Translations under genes and position numbers: made by a program
The notes under the pieces: model-generated
Told to the model about the DNA's origin: nothing
The model's input: only the letters and a program-made list of their open reading frames with translations
Database searches by the model: none
Source: Dyella japonica A8
GTDB taxonomy: Bacteria; Pseudomonadota; Gammaproteobacteria; Xanthomonadales; Rhodanobacteraceae
NCBI RefSeq assembly: GCF_000725385.1
Contig: NZ_CP008884.1
Span: 4,644,371-4,708,370, forward strand
Reading direction: 5' to 3'
DNA: 64,000 nt
Shown: one piece after another, positions 17,227 through 26,282 of the stretch
Layout of the letters: every line of letters begins with the position of its first letter
Position numbering within the stretch: the stretch's first letter is position 1

Positions 17227-18207
17227 ATGGCACAGATCACTCTTATCGAAGCCGTTACCCAGGCTCTCGCGTATGAAATGGCGCACGACGAAAGCGTCGT
17301 GGTGCTGGGCGAAGACGTGGGCGTCAACGGCGGCGTGTTCCGCGCCACCCAGGGTCTGCAGGAAAAGTTCGGCGAACTGCGCGTGCTCGACACGCCGCTG
17401 GACGAAACCACCATTGCCGGCGTCACCGTGGGCCTTGCCGCCCAGGGTATGAAGCCGGTGGCCGAAGCGCAGTTCGAAGGCTTCATCTACCCGATGATGG
17501 AGCAGATCGCCTGCCACGCCGCCCGCCTGCGCAACCGCACGCGCGGCCGCATCACCGTGCCGGCCGTGTGGCGTGCGCCGTGGGGCGGTGGCATCCGTGC
17601 GCCGGAGCATCACTCCGAAGCGAACGAACACCTGTTCACCAACATCCCGGGCCTGCGCGTGGTCATGCCGTCGTCGCCCGCACGTGCCTACGGCCTGCTG
17701 CTCGCCGCCATCCGCGATCCGGATCCGGTGATGTTCTTCGAGCCCAAGCGCATCTACCGCCAGTACAAGGAAGAAGTGCCCGATGACGGCGAAGCGCTGC
17801 CGCTGGACGTGTGCTTCGTGCTGCGCGACGGCACCGACGTCACCATCGTCACCTGGGGCGCCCAGGTGAAGGAAGCGCTGGAAGCCGCCGACGAACTCGC
17901 TGCCGAAGGCATCAGTGCCGAAGTGATCGACGTGGCCACGCTGACCCCGCTCGACTTCGACACCATCGCCGAATCGGTGCAGAAGACCGGCCGCTGCGTG
18001 ATCGTGCACGAAGCCCCGAAGACCGCCGGCTTCGGCGCGGAAATCGCCGCGCGCATCGCCGAGGAATGCCTGTACGACCTGCTGGCACCGGTCGAGCGCG
18101 TGACCGGCTTCGACACGCACATTCCGCTGTTCCGCCTGGAAATGAAGTACCTGCCGAGCACCGAGCGCGTGGTGGAAGCCGCCAAGCGCACGTTGGCCAA
18201 CAGCTAA
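17227..18207 (+). CDS. pdhB: 2-Oxoacid (pyruvate) dehydrogenase E1 component, beta subunit
   Basis: E1 beta subunit of 326 aa, partner of the preceding alpha subunit. Landmarks are VVVLGEDVGVNGGVFRAT, LDETTIAGVTVGLAAQG, the conserved EAQFEGFIYPMMEQI and the transketolase C-terminal domain starting near FVLRDGTDVTIVTWG. It begins 3 nt after the alpha-subunit stop. A 121-nt gap holding a REP-like element separates it from E2, so relative E2 expression could be affected by that structure. Confidence 0.94.
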   Translation: MAQITLIEAVTQALAYEMAHDESVVVLGEDVGVNGGVFRATQGLQEKFGELRVLDTPLDETTIAGVTVGLAAQGMKPVAEAQFEGFIYPMMEQIACHAARLRNRTRGRITVPAVWRAPWGGGIRAPEHHSEANEHLFTNIPGLRVVMPSSPARAYGLLLAAIRDPDPVMFFEPKRIYRQYKEEVPDDGEALPLDVCFVLRDGTDVTIVTWGAQVKEALEAADELAAEGISAEVIDVATLTPLDFDTIAESVQKTGRCVIVHEAPKTAGFGAEIAARIAEECLYDLLAPVERVTGFDTHIPLFRLEMKYLPSTERVVEAAKRTLANS

Positions 18208-18220
18208 TATCTATTCGATC

Positions 18221-18291
18221 GTCGTCCCTGTGAAAGCAGGGACCCAGCGACTATCAAAGGCACTGGATCCCTGCTTTCGCAGGGATGACGG
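18221..18291. repeat. REP-like double palindrome inside the pdh operon, family A variant
   Basis: GTCGTCCCTGTGAAAGCAGGGACCC and its inverted partner GGATCCCTGCTTTCGCAGGGATGAC flank a short spacer. It sits between pdhB and the E2 gene, within the presumed transcript. Confidence 0.8.
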
Positions 18292-18328
18292 AAAATGAAA
18301 TTCTCCGCCTGACCACGGAATCAAACTC

Positions 18329-19714
18329 ATGGCCAACATCAAGACTTTCTACCTGCCCGACCTCGGCGAAGGCCTCCCCGACGCCACCATCGTCGAGTGG
18401 CACGTGAAGGAAGGCGACACCATCAAGCTCGACGCCCCGCTGGTGTCGATGGAAACCGCCAAGGCCGTCGTCGACGTGCCGTCGCCGTACACCGGCAAGG
18501 TCACCAAGCTGCACGGCGCCGCTGGCGACATCATCGAAACCGGCGCTGCGCTGGCCGAGTTCGAGCCGGACCCGAACGCCAAGCAGCGTGCCGAGGCCGA
18601 ATCCACCGGCCATCACCATGGCCCGAAGAAGGGCGCCGGCAGCCCGGCCCCGGACCACAAGGTGGTCGCCTCCGATGAAGGCGGCGAGATCGAAAGCGAA
18701 GGCAAAGCCGATCGTGAAGACGAAGGCACCGTGGTCGGCGCCATGATCAGCGGCAACACCGTGCACGTCGAACAAGCCAGCAGCGTCGGCGGCGTGAAGG
18801 CCGTGCCGGCCGTGCGTGCGCTCGCCAAGAAGCTCAAGGTCGACCTGACCCGCGTCAAGCCGACCGGCGCCGACGGCGTGGTCACCCTGGCCGACGTGAA
18901 GAACGCTGCCGCCAACGGCACCGCCGCACTGGGCGCCGCCCCGGCCCGCAGCGTGCCCGCCTCGGCCGGCCGTCACCTGGCACCGGAACTGCCGGAGCCC
19001 GGTCCGGCCCCGAGCCGCACGCCGGTGTCGCTCGCTGGCAAGCCGGTGCGTACCGCCCCGCCGAGCGTGGCCGTCACCGGCCAGCCGGAGCAGCTCAAGG
19101 GCGTTCGCCGCAATATGGCCCGCGTGATGGCCGAGGCCCACGCCAACGTGGTGCCGACCACCCTGGTGGACGACGCCGACCTGCACGCCTGGATCGGCAA
19201 GCAGGACATCACCGCCCGCCTGATCCGCGCCATCGTGGCCGCGTGCAAGGCCGTGCCGGCGCTCAACGCCTGGTTCGACGGCAAGAACCTCACCCGCACG
19301 CTGCACCAGCACGTGGACATCGGCATTGCTGTCGATACCGAGGAAGGCCTGTTCGTGCCGGCCCTGCGTAATGCCGACGTGCTCGACGGCGCCGGCATCC
19401 GTTCGGCCATCAAGCGCCTGCGTACGTCGGTGGAAGATCGTTCCATCCCGGCGTCGGAGCTCTCGGGCTACACCATCAGCCTGTCCAACTTCGGCATGTT
19501 CGCCGGTCGCTACGCCACGCCGGTCGTGGTGCCGCCGTGCGTCGCCATCATCGGCGCGGGCAAGCTGAGTCACGACGTGGTGGCGGTGATGGGCGGCATC
19601 GAAGTGCATCGCCGCATGCCGATCTCGCTGACGTTCGACCATCGTGCCGCCACCGGCGGCGAGGCTGCGCGCTTCCTCAAGGCGCTGCTGGATGATTTGG
19701 CGATGCCGAACTGA
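18329..19714 (+). CDS. pdhC: 2-Oxoacid dehydrogenase E2 (dihydrolipoyl acyltransferase)
   Basis: E2 core subunit of 461 aa. Residues 1-80 are one lipoyl domain with the lipoylated K45 in METAKAVVDVPSP. A linker (about 85-150) leads to the E1/E3-binding domain (PAVRALAKKLKVDLTRVKPTGADGVVTLADV), then an Ala/Pro-rich linker, then the catalytic domain with the DHRAATGG active-site motif near the C-terminus. It completes the E1-E2 set; no E3 (lpd) gene is in the window. A strong intrinsic terminator follows 20 nt after the stop. Confidence 0.94.
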   Translation: MANIKTFYLPDLGEGLPDATIVEWHVKEGDTIKLDAPLVSMETAKAVVDVPSPYTGKVTKLHGAAGDIIETGAALAEFEPDPNAKQRAEAESTGHHHGPKKGAGSPAPDHKVVASDEGGEIESEGKADREDEGTVVGAMISGNTVHVEQASSVGGVKAVPAVRALAKKLKVDLTRVKPTGADGVVTLADVKNAAANGTAALGAAPARSVPASAGRHLAPELPEPGPAPSRTPVSLAGKPVRTAPPSVAVTGQPEQLKGVRRNMARVMAEAHANVVPTTLVDDADLHAWIGKQDITARLIRAIVAACKAVPALNAWFDGKNLTRTLHQHVDIGIAVDTEEGLFVPALRNADVLDGAGIRSAIKRLRTSVEDRSIPASELSGYTISLSNFGMFAGRYATPVVVPPCVAIIGAGKLSHDVVAVMGGIEVHRRMPISLTFDHRAATGGEAARFLKALLDDLAMPN

Positions 19715-19733
19715 GTGTTGATGCGTTGAATGG

Positions 19734-19761
19734 AAAAAGCCCCGGCATGCCGGGGCTTTTT
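19734..19761 (+). terminator. Intrinsic terminator after the E2 gene
   Basis: AAAAAGCCCCGGCA and TGCCGGGGCTTTTT form a near-perfect GC-rich stem followed by T residues, 20 nt after the E2 stop. Confidence 0.9.
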
Positions 19762-19811
19762 TTGTTGCCCCGCTTAGAAACGCACCGCTTAAGGCTTCCT
19801 AACCGTTCCAT

Positions 19812-19919
19812 CCCCCTCACCGTCATTCCGGCGAAAGCCGGAATCCAGTGCCTTTTAGCTCTTTCGCGGCAACGTAAAGTCGCTGGATTCCGGCTTTCGC
19901 CGGAATGACGGTGAGGGGG
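19812..19919. repeat. REP-like double palindrome, family A
   Basis: Two GTCATTCCGGCGAAAGCCGG-type hairpins face each other around a roughly 45-nt centre, with outer arms CCCCCTCACC and GGTGAGGGGG. It lies between the E2 terminator and the end of the globin gene. Confidence 0.85.
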
Positions 19920-19986
19920 GAGCTGGCGGTGACGGAAAATGGCGGCGGAAGAACGCCAACACTGCCCAGGGAGCTAAAGCCTGCCC

Positions 19987-20391
19987 TCAATACCTCTGCA
20001 CAAAATGCCTCATCGTGTGCTCCAACGCCTTCCGCCACCTCTGCTCCAACGCCAGGTCGTACGCCGGATCGTGCTCGCGGATGGCCACCAGCAACGCCTC
20101 CGTCCAATACGGATACAACGCCGGCGGCACCGGTGCATGGCCGCCGCGACTGTGGGCGCACGCCACCTGCTCCATCGTGCGCTTGGTCAGCGTGCTGCCG
20201 CCCGCATGCGCAATGGCCGCACTGATGCCGCGACGCAACGCGATGTGCTGCTTGCTGAAGTCGGTGTCCTTGAACAGCGCCGGCACCTCCGGATGGCTGG
20301 CCATGAAAATCTCGTAGAAGCGGGCAATGAATTTCCCCTGCTGCAGGCAGCGGCCATAACTCGTCTGCAGATCGTCGAACGTGTCGCTCAT
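19987..20391 (-). CDS. Bacterial globin
   Basis: Heme protein of the globin superfamily, 134 aa. Landmarks are GKFIARFYEIFMASHPEVPALFKDTDFSKQ in helices A-C and a likely proximal histidine in ACAHSRGGHAP (about residues 77-87), followed by LYPYWTEALL. The ATG at 20391 has GGAG 6-8 nt upstream. Such single-domain globins have been linked to oxygen or nitric-oxide handling; given nirK in the same window, nitric-oxide detoxification is possible but unproven. It is transcribed alone. Confidence 0.85.
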   Translation of the reverse strand: MSDTFDDLQTSYGRCLQQGKFIARFYEIFMASHPEVPALFKDTDFSKQHIALRRGISAAIAHAGGSTLTKRTMEQVACAHSRGGHAPVPPALYPYWTEALLVAIREHDPAYDLALEQRWRKALEHTMRHFVQRY

Positions 20392-20568
20392 GCGTGCTCC
20401 ATCCCGGGTGCGAACTGTCTTAAGCGCGGGCAAGCTATCACGCACCACCGTCACGCCCGCCCTGGCATTTGGCCGCAAGCACGCGATCTGACACAGGTGC
20501 CCTGCGTTGACGATGCATGCACCCGTCGCCGCTATAGGATCGGCCCAGGCCCATCGCCGGACACCGCC

Positions 20569-20952
20569 ATGCACCACAGCCGCCTGTGCACCCTCGTGCT
20601 CGACTGCAAGACGAACGACCTCTCGCAAGCGGCCACTTTCTGGAGCCAAGCGCTGGGCAAGCCCATCGTCACGCTCGATCAGGATGGCGACGGCCAATAT
20701 GCCGAACTTGCCACCGCTGACGACGAACCGATCATCCTGTTGCAGCGTGTAGACCACGATAGCCGCGTGCATCTGGATATCGAGACAGACAACCTGGACG
20801 CCGAAGTCGCGCGACTGGAAAAGCTGGGCGCCACGCGTGTGGCCTTCGTGCGCGGTCGCTGGTGGGTGATGCAGGCACCCAGCGGTCATCGCTTCTGCGT
20901 GGTGCGCCAGCAACGCGAGCGTTTCGGCCCACACCTCAACCGCTGGGATTGA
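20569..20952 (+). CDS. VOC-family (glyoxalase-like) protein
   Basis: Protein of 127 aa with the paired beta-alpha-beta-beta-beta pattern of the vicinal-oxygen-chelate fold: LCTLVLDCKTNDLSQAATFWSQALGKPI in the first half and RVHLDIETDNLDAEVARLEKLGATRV in the second. Metal ligands are not complete, so it may bind a ligand without catalysis. It ends 13 nt before the SulP transporter start and could share its transcript. No clear ribosome site is visible. Confidence 0.8.
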   Translation: MHHSRLCTLVLDCKTNDLSQAATFWSQALGKPIVTLDQDGDGQYAELATADDEPIILLQRVDHDSRVHLDIETDNLDAEVARLEKLGATRVAFVRGRWWVMQAPSGHRFCVVRQQRERFGPHLNRWD

Positions 20953-20965
20953 TCGACGCGCATCC

Positions 20966-22669
20966 ATGAGCGCCTTTCTGCGACGCCACATGCCGGGACT
21001 GGACCAGTTGCTGCACTATCGCCGCGAATGGCTGCATGCGGATGTGCAGGCAGGCCTGTCGGTGGCGGCGGTGGCTTTGCCCATCAGCATTGCCTACGCG
21101 CAGCTCGCCGGCTTCAGCCCGGTCGTCGGCCTATACAGCACGGTGCTGCCGATGATCGTGTATGCGTTGTTCGGCTCGTCGCGGCAATTGATCGTGGGCC
21201 CCGACGCCGCCACCTGCGCCATGCTCGGCGCCACGCTGATGCCGTTGGCCGCACCCGGCAGCGAGTCCTACCAGGCCTATGCCATGTCGCTCACCCTGAT
21301 CACCGGCGTGCTATGCGTCATCGCCAGCCGGTTCCGGCTGGGTTTTCTCGCGGACTTCCTGTCGCGCCCCATCCTGGTCGGCCTGCTCAACGGCGTCGCC
21401 ATCACCATCCTCGTGGGCCAGTCCGGCAAGGTGCTCGGCATCGCCCTGCAGGGCAAGGACACCATCAGCCAGGCGCTGTCGCTGATCGCGCAACTGCCGC
21501 GCACGCACTGGCCCACCGCCTTGCTCTCTGCCGGAACCTTCGTGCTGTTCTTCGCGGTCAAGGCCGTCTGGCCGCGCGGCCCCTCGGCATTGATCGCGCT
21601 CGCGGGTGCCGTCATCGCCACGTGGCTACTCAGCCTGGGCACGAAAGGCGTCGCGGTGGTCGGCGCCCTGCCCGCCGGCCTGCCAACGTGGGTGGCTCCT
21701 TCGCTGCCGCACGAACTGTTCGGCACGCTGTTTCCGGCGGCCGGGGCGCTGGTGCTCGTCACCTTCAGCAGCGGCATGCTGACGGCGCGCAGTTTCGCGT
21801 CGAAGAACGGCTACCAGGTCGATGGCAACCAGGAGTTCCTCGCGCTGGGCCTGTCGCATCTGGCCAGTGCCGCCTGCCAGGGTTTCGCCGTCAGCGGGTC
21901 CAGCTCGCGTACGGCGGTGAACGATGCGGCCAGTGGCAAGAGCGGGCCCGTCTCCATCATTGGCGCGCTGGCCATCCTGCTGGTGATGACTCTGTTCAAC
22001 AACGTGCTCGCCATGCTGCCCATCGCCGCCTTGAGCACCATCCTGATCGCCGCGGCACTGAGCCTGATCGACCTGGGCGGCCTGCGCGAACTGCGCCATT
22101 TCAGTCGCAGCGAACACCTGATCGCCCTGGCCACGGTGGCGGGCGTGGTGCTGTTTGGCGTGATGTCCGGCATCCTGCTCGCCGTAGCCATGGCGCTGCT
22201 CTATTTTCTCTCGCAGGTGGCGCGACCCGCCGAGCAGCAGTTTGGCCAGATCGACGGGCAGGCTGGCTTCTACGAACTCGCCCACTACCCCGAGGCGCAT
22301 GCCATTGCGGGCCTGTTGATCTATCGCTTCGAGTCGCCGCTTACCTTCTTCAACGCCGACTATTTCCGGCGTCGCGTCGAACGGTTGGCGCGCGAGCAAC
22401 ACCCACATTGGGTCGTCATCGATGCCATCTCGATGACCAAGAACGACATTACCGGTTTCCTTGCCATCGACGAATTGCGTCGCGCGCTGGACAAGCAAGG
22501 CATTCCATTGGTGATCGCCGGGCGCACCGCACAGCTGATCAAGCGCATGACGCGCGCGGGATTGCCGCCGGAGCGCACGGGCATCCTGTACTTCCCGTCG
22601 AGGCAGGCCATGCTGGCGGCGTATCGCCAGCGCTATACCGACCCAGCCCCGGAAAACGACACGCCCTAG
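20966..22669 (+). CDS. SulP-family anion transporter with STAS domain
   Basis: Inner-membrane anion transporter of 567 aa. About 10-14 hydrophobic helices span residues 25-420; the signature region is LPISIAYAQLAGFSPVVGLYSTVLPMIVYALFG. The C-terminal STAS domain (about 440-555) includes WVVIDAISMTKNDITGFLAIDELRRAL. Family members carry sulfate, bicarbonate or other anions; none of the neighbours fixes the substrate. The stop codon lies inside a REP-like repeat of family B. Confidence 0.9.
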   Translation: MSAFLRRHMPGLDQLLHYRREWLHADVQAGLSVAAVALPISIAYAQLAGFSPVVGLYSTVLPMIVYALFGSSRQLIVGPDAATCAMLGATLMPLAAPGSESYQAYAMSLTLITGVLCVIASRFRLGFLADFLSRPILVGLLNGVAITILVGQSGKVLGIALQGKDTISQALSLIAQLPRTHWPTALLSAGTFVLFFAVKAVWPRGPSALIALAGAVIATWLLSLGTKGVAVVGALPAGLPTWVAPSLPHELFGTLFPAAGALVLVTFSSGMLTARSFASKNGYQVDGNQEFLALGLSHLASAACQGFAVSGSSSRTAVNDAASGKSGPVSIIGALAILLVMTLFNNVLAMLPIAALSTILIAAALSLIDLGGLRELRHFSRSEHLIALATVAGVVLFGVMSGILLAVAMALLYFLSQVARPAEQQFGQIDGQAGFYELAHYPEAHAIAGLLIYRFESPLTFFNADYFRRRVERLAREQHPHWVVIDAISMTKNDITGFLAIDELRRALDKQGIPLVIAGRTAQLIKRMTRAGLPPERTGILYFPSRQAMLAAYRQRYTDPAPENDTP

Positions 22670-22747
22670 CAGGAGCGCACTTGTGCGCGACCACGGCGTG
22701 ATGTCGTTTGCACTTGCCAGGCCTGCCGCGCACAAGTGCGCTCCTAC
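22668..22747. repeat. REP-like long-loop inverted repeat, family B (copy 1)
   Basis: Arms GGAGCGCACTTGTGCGCG and CGCGCACAAGTGCGCTCC enclose about 37 nt. Its left edge overlaps the stop codon of the SulP gene. Confidence 0.85.
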
Positions 22748-22781
22748 AGAAGGCTCGCCATCCACACGGCGCCGCCCATCC

Positions 22782-22866
22782 CTGTGGGAGCGCACCCTGT
22801 GCGCGACGGCAGCGCCATGTCGGTTCCGCTCCGTGAGGCTGTCGCGCACAGGGTGCGCTCCCACAG
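22782..22866. repeat. REP-like long-loop inverted repeat, family B (copy 2)
   Basis: Arms TGTGGGAGCGCACCCTGTGC and GCACAGGGTGCGCTCCCACA enclose a loop containing ATGTCGGTTCCGCTCCGTGA, which is also conserved in the copy at 43008-43090. Confidence 0.85.
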
Positions 22867-22887
22867 AAGTGCGGGATCGTCAAACGA

Positions 22888-23529
22888 TCAGTAATCCCGG
22901 ATATCCAGCGCAATAAACCCACGCACGCTGTAACCCTGCTCGCCGGCCGGCCAGGGCAGCGAGGTCAGCAGGCGGTCACCCGCCGGCCAGGGTGCGTTGT
23001 CGAGCAAGGCCTCGGCACTCACGGCCCCATCGTCGCCAACACGATAGAACAGCCGCACCCAGTGCAACTCCGGGCTCAGCGCCTCATTCTGCAGGGCAGC
23101 GCGCAGCACCGGGATCAGTTCGGCGGGCGGCCCGATGCCGTCCTTGCTGGACAACCAGGGCCCCACGAACACGTCCCAGGTGCGGATGCCGAAATCCCAG
23201 CCATGCAGATCCATGCGCCGGTCGTCGGTGACGTACCAGCACGCCGCCAGCAGCACGTGGAACACGCCGTGCTCGAAGGCCTTCAGTGCATCGAGGCAAC
23301 CCGTTTCGCCGCCGCCGATGCCGGCAAAGCTTTCTTCGATGTGACGGTCTTCGCTGATCACCACGTCGACATCCAGCCGCCCCGGCTCACCGGCCGCGCC
23401 CTCGAACCAGCTTGCGCGCACGGCGGGGAAATCACCGTCCGTCATCAGCCACTCTTCATCCGGCTCCAGTTCGACGTCGTGGCGTTCGAACAGGCGCAGG
23501 AGGTAACGCTGGAGTTCCGTGTCTTGCAT
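22888..23529 (-). CDS. Conserved protein, possibly DUF6348 family
   Basis: Acidic cytoplasmic protein of 213 aa without signal or membrane segments. Features include LDVDVVISEDRHIEESFAGIG, FEHGVFHVLLAACW and WDFGIRTWDVFVGPWLS, which resemble the DUF6348 family of unknown function; the match is from memory. The ATG at 23529 is the first that fits the compact protein. The three-helix membrane protein gene ends 14 nt upstream on the same strand, so they are probably co-transcribed. Confidence 0.75.
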   Translation of the reverse strand: MQDTELQRYLLRLFERHDVELEPDEEWLMTDGDFPAVRASWFEGAAGEPGRLDVDVVISEDRHIEESFAGIGGGETGCLDALKAFEHGVFHVLLAACWYVTDDRRMDLHGWDFGIRTWDVFVGPWLSSKDGIGPPAELIPVLRAALQNEALSPELHWVRLFYRVGDDGAVSAEALLDNAPWPAGDRLLTSLPWPAGEQGYSVRGFIALDIRDY

Positions 23530-23543
23530 GGTTGTTTCTGCCT

Positions 23544-23870
23544 TCAACGCGCGTGCGGACGCCACACCAGCTGACGCACGATCAGCGCCAGCACCAACAC
23601 CACGACGCACGCGCCGTAGCCATACAGGGCCGGCAGCACCTGCTGCCAGATCGCGCCACTGGCCGGGCCATATTGGCCTACCGCCGGCACCGTGGCGGTA
23701 TCGAACGCGCGGCTGGCACATTCCACAGCGGCGAACGCGGCGAGCAACAGCGCAGCCACGTCGAAGCTGCGGCGCATGCGCGTGCGCGGCAGGCTCTTGG
23801 GATAGGACCAGAACGCCCAGCCCAGGATCAGCAGCCAAGGCGCAAGCAGCAGGATGGCCAGATAACGCAT
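23544..23870 (-). CDS. Small membrane protein, three predicted helices
   Basis: Hydrophobic protein of 108 aa. Helices are visible at about residues 4-22 (LAILLLAPWLLILGWAFW), 36-53 and 82-101 (ALYGYGACVVVLVLALIVRQLV). No recognised domain. It lies 35 nt after trpS and 14 nt before the DUF6348-like gene, all on the minus strand. Confidence 0.7.
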   Translation of the reverse strand: MRYLAILLLAPWLLILGWAFWSYPKSLPRTRMRRSFDVAALLLAAFAAVECASRAFDTATVPAVGQYGPASGAIWQQVLPALYGYGACVVVLVLALIVRQLVWRPHAR

Positions 23871-23905
23871 GCGTCAGTTCACTCCCCAACAAGCCCCAAG
23901 GCTTC

Positions 23906-25279
23906 TTATTCCTGTGCAGCGAGCTGGTCGAGCGCACCGCGCAGGCGCAGCAGTGCTTCGTCGCGCGCCTGCTCGCCGTCATAAGCGGGCGTGGCGCCAA
24001 CCTGCTCGCCGTCGATCTCCAGCACCAGCGCCTGCGGCTGCACCTGCAGCACGGCAGAGACGCTGCCCAGCTCCTTGATGCGCTTCTGCATCACGCCCGC
24101 CGCCTTGGGGTCGGCGAACGAGCGCGACAGCAGCAGCTCCTCGCCTTCCGACGAGAACAGGCGAAAACGGAAACTACCATCGGTATCGCGGAAGCTGGCG
24201 AAGCGCGGCGCTTTGCCGCCCTTCGGCGCGGCAGCCTTGGACGCATTCGCCGGCGAGGCCACCATCGTGCCCGACCGCAGGCCAATGGCATCGCGTAGCT
24301 CGGCGACCTTGGGCACGGCGATGGCGCGCGCCTTCTTGGCGCCTTCCTGCAGGATCTCCTCGATCACCGCCGGACGTGCCATCAGCGCGTCGTAGCTTTC
24401 GCGCATCGGCGCGATTTCCACTTCCAGCCGCTCGAACAACACTTGCTTCGCCTCGCCCCAGCCCAGGCCATCGACCAGCGCCTGCCGAAACGCGGTGGAT
24501 TCGGCCTCGCTGGCGAACGCGCGGAAGATGGTGAACAGCGAGGAGCTGTCCGGGTCCTTCGCTTCGCCAGGCAGGCGCGAGTCGGTGACGATGCGCATGA
24601 TGGAATCGCGCAGATGCTTCTGCCCGCCCGCGAACAACGGAATGGTGTTGTCGTAGCTCTTGGACATCTTGCGTCCATCCAGGCCCGGCAGCGTGGCTAC
24701 CTGTTCCTCGATCACCACTTCCGGCAGCACGAAGAAATCGTGCCCACGACCGTAGATATGGTTGAAACGCTGCGCGATGTCGCGCGCCATTTCGATGTGC
24801 TGGATCTGGTCACGCCCCACCGGCACCTTGTTCGCGTTGAACACGAGGATGTCGGCGGCCATCAGCACCGGGTACATGTACAGGCCGGCGGTGACGCCCG
24901 CATCCGGGTCCTCGCCCGCCTCGGTGTTCTTGTCCACCGACGCTTTGTACGCATGCGCGCGGTTGAGCAGGCCCTTGGCGGTGACGCAGGTGAGGAACCA
25001 GGTCAGCTCCGGAATTTCCGGAATGTCGGACTGGCGATAAAAGGTGACCTTGTTCGGGTCCAGACCGGCAGCCAGCCACGTCGCGGCGATTTCCAGCCGT
25101 GAACGCTCGATGCGCGCCGGGTCGTCACTCTTGATCAGCGCGTGGTAGTCGGCCATGAAGTAGAACGCGTCGACGTCGTCGCGCCTGCTCGCGGCTACCG
25201 CCGGGCGGATGGCGCCGACGTAGTTGCCCAGGTGCGGCGTGCCGGTGGTGGTGATGCCGGTAAGTACGCGGGTCTTCAT
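23906..25279 (-). CDS. trpS: Tryptophanyl-tRNA synthetase with extra C-terminal domain
   Basis: Class I aminoacyl-tRNA synthetase of 457 aa that charges tRNA-Trp. The HIGH-type motif is TPHLGN (residues 14-19) and the KMSKS motif is GRKMSKS (202-208). The common bacterial enzyme ends near residue 335. Here a linker (336-357) is followed by about 100 residues with [20 protein letters not shown] and [21 protein letters not shown], which resemble the DUF1508/YegP beta-alpha fold. The start at the ATG at 25279 gives the normal N-terminus. It follows the arginase gene by 50 nt on the same strand. Confidence 0.95.
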   Translation of the reverse strand: MKTRVLTGITTTGTPHLGNYVGAIRPAVAASRRDDVDAFYFMADYHALIKSDDPARIERSRLEIAATWLAAGLDPNKVTFYRQSDIPEIPELTWFLTCVTAKGLLNRAHAYKASVDKNTEAGEDPDAGVTAGLYMYPVLMAADILVFNANKVPVGRDQIQHIEMARDIAQRFNHIYGRGHDFFVLPEVVIEEQVATLPGLDGRKMSKSYDNTIPLFAGGQKHLRDSIMRIVTDSRLPGEAKDPDSSSLFTIFRAFASEAESTAFRQALVDGLGWGEAKQVLFERLEVEIAPMRESYDALMARPAVIEEILQEGAKKARAIAVPKVAELRDAIGLRSGTMVASPANASKAAAPKGGKAPRFASFRDTDGSFRFRLFSSEGEELLLSRSFADPKAAGVMQKRIKELGSVSAVLQVQPQALVLEIDGEQVGATPAYDGEQARDEALLRLRGALDQLAAQE

Positions 25280-25329
25280 GGTCTCGTTTCTTCGTATCGT
25301 TATTGAGTGTTGATGCAATCGGGCCGGGT

Positions 25330-26244
25330 TCAGCGGATCAGCGTGGACTTGCCGAACAGCGACTCCACCAGATCCACCGCCAGGCGTGCGGTCTGGTTCT
25401 TCTTGTCGAACGCGGGATTGAGCTCCACGATGTCCAGCGAGCCGACGCGGCCGGAGTCCGCGATCATCTCCATGCACAGCTGCGCCTCGCGGTAGTTCGG
25501 GCCGCCACGCACCGTGGTGCCCACGCCCGGCGCGATGGTTGGGTCGAGGAAATCCACGTCGAAGCTCACGTGCAGGTGCGTATTCTCGTCGATGCCCGAC
25601 AGCGCTTCTTCCATCGTGCGCTTCATGCCCACTTCGTCGATGTGGCGCATGTCGAAGATGCTCACCTGCGACTCGCGCACCAGGCGCTTTTCGCCCTCGT
25701 CCACCGAACGGATACCGATCTGGCGGAACACGTCCGCCGTGGTGGCCGGCACGTGGCCGCCCATGCTGATCAGCTCCTGCGGGCCGTTGCCGCACAGGCA
25801 GGCCACCGGCATGCCGTGGATATTGCCCGAGGGCGTCGCCTCGGCGGTGTTGAAGTCAGCGTGCGCGTCCAGCCACAGCACGCGCAGCGTCTTGCCGGTA
25901 TCGCGGCAATGGCGCGCCACCGCGCTGATGGAACCGATGGCCAGGCAATGGTCACCGCCCAGCATGATGGGCAGGCGGCCGTCAGCCAGTTCGGCGTAGA
26001 TCGCCTCGTGCACGGCCTGGTTCCAGGCCACCACTTCCGGCAGGTGACGGTAACCGTTCACCGGCGGCTGCCACGGGTTGAGCGGCCCCTGCAGGTTGCC
26101 GCGATCCACCACGTCCAGCCCGCGCCGGGTGAGCCGTGCGGCCAGGTTGGCCACGCGCAATGCTTCCGGCCCCATGGAAGCGCCGCGATGCCCCGCACCG
26201 ATGTCGGTGGGAACGCCGATCAGGGAAATTGCCTTGTTGACCAT
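25330..26244 (-). CDS. rocF: Arginase
   Basis: Ureohydrolase of 304 aa that cleaves arginine to ornithine and urea. Binuclear manganese ligands are all visible: H99 (GGDHC), D126, H128 and D130 (DAHADFN), D229 and D231 (SFDVDFLDP). The substrate loop SGNIHGMP and the length favour arginase over agmatinase. It lies between the rhodanese and trpS genes on the same strand. No urease genes are in the window. Together with kynA and hppD it adds to an amino-acid-degradation theme. Confidence 0.93.
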   Translation of the reverse strand: MVNKAISLIGVPTDIGAGHRGASMGPEALRVANLAARLTRRGLDVVDRGNLQGPLNPWQPPVNGYRHLPEVVAWNQAVHEAIYAELADGRLPIMLGGDHCLAIGSISAVARHCRDTGKTLRVLWLDAHADFNTAEATPSGNIHGMPVACLCGNGPQELISMGGHVPATTADVFRQIGIRSVDEGEKRLVRESQVSIFDMRHIDEVGMKRTMEEALSGIDENTHLHVSFDVDFLDPTIAPGVGTTVRGGPNYREAQLCMEMIADSGRVGSLDIVELNPAFDKKNQTARLAVDLVESLFGKSTLIR

Positions 26245-26282
26245 GAAAACCTGCAGTGTGAAAAACGGGAATGCGAAGCGCC

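Noticed and set aside
16120..18120. 666-aa minus-strand ORF across the E1 genes
   Set aside because: It is the antisense shadow of pdhA and pdhB in high-GC DNA; the plus-strand proteins have complete catalytic motifs and the shadow has none.
18254..19642. 462-aa minus-strand ORF opposite the E2 gene
   Set aside because: Shadow of E2; no domain or signal recognised and no ribosome site.
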